Shown: positions 62,702 through 64,000 of the stretch, piece by piece | How positions within the stretch are numbered: the first letter of the stretch is position 1 | How the letters are laid out: each line of letters begins with the position of its first letter | Assembly (NCBI GenBank): GCA_016711285.1 | Contig: JADJTG010000010.1 | Location: 1-64,000, forward strand | Length of the DNA: 64,000 nt | Direction: 5' to 3' | DNA from: Sphingobacteriales bacterium | GTDB taxonomy: Bacteria; Bacteroidota; Bacteroidia; Chitinophagales; UBA2359 | Made by a program: the position numbers and the translations under genes | The notes under the pieces: generated by a model | Database searches by the model: none | What the model saw: only the letters and a program-made list of their open reading frames with translations | What the model was told of the DNA's origin: nothing

Positions 62702-64000
62702 TTACCACTTATAAGCCACCCGCAGCATCACATTTATTCCCTTTTCATCGCAAAAATAACGGAGGCGGTTGAGATAATCGCGGTAGCGGGCGTTGAGGAG
62801 GTTTTCTGTTTGTAAAGATACTTTTATCAAATGTTTTTTCCATTCAAAATCGCTGCCGCCGCCCACGCCCAAAAGCCAATAGCTCGAAGGTGATGCTAAA
62901 AAATCTTGCTGAGGCTGCAAATGTTTTTGTTCTGCCACATAGCGGCTTTGTATTTGTATAAATGTTTGTCGTTGGCGGTTTTTGGCAGATGAAGGCGTAT
63001 AAGTGCAGGTAAAATGAAAATTGGCAGGCGGCATATACGGCAAAGGCAAAGATTGTGATACATCATCGCCGCGAACAAAGGCATATTTTGCCTGAAATTT
63101 CAAACCAGAAAACCACTCATACGAAAGCACCGCATCAGTGCCATAGAGCCGCGCCTGTGTTTGCTCATACACATACAAGGGAAATGCGCCGCGTATCGTG
63201 AGCCGAAATTCATTCTGCGCCTGTAAATAAATGTAGTTGCTGATGTGCTGATAATAAGCAGTTGCCTGTATAAATAATTTATTATTCAAAAAAAACTCCG
63301 CCGCCACAATACCTTTCAGCGAAGTTTCCTGCAACAAATTGGGGTTGCCCTCTTCAATGCCGCTTACGCCCTGATGCAATCCGGCACTATACAGCTCGTT
63401 GATGTCGGGAGCCCGACTCGCCCACCCTACATTCGCCGACCACTTAAAGCGCGTGTCGGGCGCATAGCGCATACCCGCCGAAGCCTGAAAATGATGAAAA
63501 TAATGAGGTCGCCGTTCAATTCTGTACGGCACTATGGGCACTATGCGTACTACATCAAAATACTTAAAATCGTAGCGCACACCGCCTTCCCACAACCAAT
63601 CTTCGCTTTCGCGCTGCAATACGCTGTATATACCACTTTGATAAGACAAATAGTCGGGTATCAAAGGCAAAATATCGGTTTCGGGATTGTTGGTATTATC
63701 AACGATATTGAGTTGCACGCCGCTTTTCCACCACCATTTTTCGCTCAGGCTTCGCTGATAAGAAACCCCTGCAAAATGGGTTTGCTGTAATAAACTCAAT
63801 GCCGGAATATCGCTTCTGCCGCCGCGCCGCACATCAAATTCCCTCCTCCGGTTGATTTGTGTGCTGTATTGCAATTTTAAAGTATTCTTGTCATTAAAAA
63901 TTCGCTTGCTTTCTATTTTCCACAAATGATGCTGCACACTTTGGCGCGGCGATTCCAATTGATAAGAGAAAGAAGATTCTGTAAAAAAAGGTATATCTCG
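62702..64000 (-). CDS. TonB-dependent receptor, C-terminal part, runs off the right edge
   Basis: On the minus strand the frame is open from base 64000 (RDIPFFTESSFSYQLESPRQ) to a stop at 62702. It consists of alternating barrel strands (GGVRYDFKYFDVVRIVPIVPYRIERRPHYFHHFQASAGMRYAP, FKWSANVGWASRAPDINELYSAGLHQGVSGIEEGNPNLLQETSLKG, LSYEWFSGLKFQAKYAFVRGDD). It ends FCDEKGINVMLRVAYKW, the aromatic C-terminus of an outer-membrane barrel. The A-P-x-I-N-E-L-Y-S and EEGNPNL segments are typical of ferric-siderophore/cobalamin-type receptors. The plug domain lies outside the window. Confidence 0.88.
   Translation of the reverse strand, partial: RDIPFFTESSFSYQLESPRQSVQHHLWKIESKRIFNDKNTLKLQYSTQINRRREFDVRRGGRSDIPALSLLQQTHFAGVSYQRSLSEKWWWKSGVQLNIVDNTNNPETDILPLIPDYLSYQSGIYSVLQRESEDWLWEGGVRYDFKYFDVVRIVPIVPYRIERRPHYFHHFQASAGMRYAPDTRFKWSANVGWASRAPDINELYSAGLHQGVSGIEEGNPNLLQETSLKGIVAAEFFLNNKLFIQATAYYQHISNYIYLQAQNEFRLTIRGAFPLYVYEQTQARLYGTDAVLSYEWFSGLKFQAKYAFVRGDDVSQSLPLPYMPPANFHFTCTYTPSSAKNRQRQTFIQIQSRYVAEQKHLQPQQDFLASPSSYWLLGVGGGSDFEWKKHLIKVSLQTENLLNARYRDYLNRLRYFCDEKGINVMLRVAYKW

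Overview
The window is a chromosomal segment of a Bacteroidota bacterium, most likely from the Chitinophagia/Saprospiria side of the phylum; the sequence alone does not give a genus. The evidence is: several secreted proteins with a C-terminal type IX secretion sorting domain, two TonB-dependent receptors (one with an N-terminal carboxypeptidase-regulatory-like domain), LVIVD-repeat lipoproteins, a DUF5683 protein, a LytS/LytTR two-component pair, almost no Shine-Dalgarno sequences, and promoters of the TTTG-(19-21 bp)-TAnnTTTG type.

Layout. 0-6.4 kb: a damaged stretch with a SurA/PpiC-type isomerase, lon, lptE and a large LVIVD/T9SS protein, all broken by single-base shifts. 6.6-7.2 kb: remnant of an IS256-type transposase and one terminal repeat. 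7.2-14.3 kb: an 18-repeat cysteine-rich T9SS protein, a histidine kinase, a serine hydrolase, a 29-unit minisatellite of about 21 bp, and a small envelope cluster with two LVIVD lipoproteins. 14.5-18.3 kb: a MerR regulator, an HhH/barrel protein and an Xre-RES toxin-antitoxin pair with a doubled operator-like site. 18.5-28.9 kb: TonB receptor, enolase, Lrp, an unidentified tRNA-like RNA with its own promoter and terminator, TPR protein, PstS-like lipoprotein, hpf and xerC/D. 29-38.4 kb: conserved hypotheticals, parA/parB, a giant outer-membrane protein, a second IS256 fragment and rsmD. 38.5-45.5 kb: an accessory zone with an M43-like protease, IS630 copy 1, a T9SS esterase, a decayed tyrosine recombinase, an AbiJ-type abortive infection gene bracketed by a 10-bp inverted repeat, and an RDD protein. 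45.6-56 kb: core genes clpX, gcvP and dnaG, a pyruvyl-transferase-like gene, flippase-like and small membrane proteins, and TrhA. 56.1-57.5 kb: IS630 copy 2 and two tRNA-Val genes. 57.7-64 kb: outer-membrane protein, an AT-rich set of orphan enzymes (methyltransferase, SRPBCC, VOC) ending in the same repeat found after abiJ, then a LytTR/LytS pair and a TonB receptor running off the right edge.

How the parts relate. The core genes cover proteolysis (lon, clpX), replication priming and segregation (dnaG, parAB, xer), ribosome hibernation (hpf), glycolysis and glycine cleavage (eno, gcvP) and the cell envelope. The most interesting material is accessory: a possible cassette-type locus (recombinase remnant, abiJ, palindromic boundary, RDD gene) whose boundary motif recurs 16 kb away after a VOC gene, the tRNA-like RNA, and the minisatellite. 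Many frameshifts fall in homopolymers, and the two IS630 copies differ mostly in homopolymer length, so part of the apparent gene decay may be sequence error.
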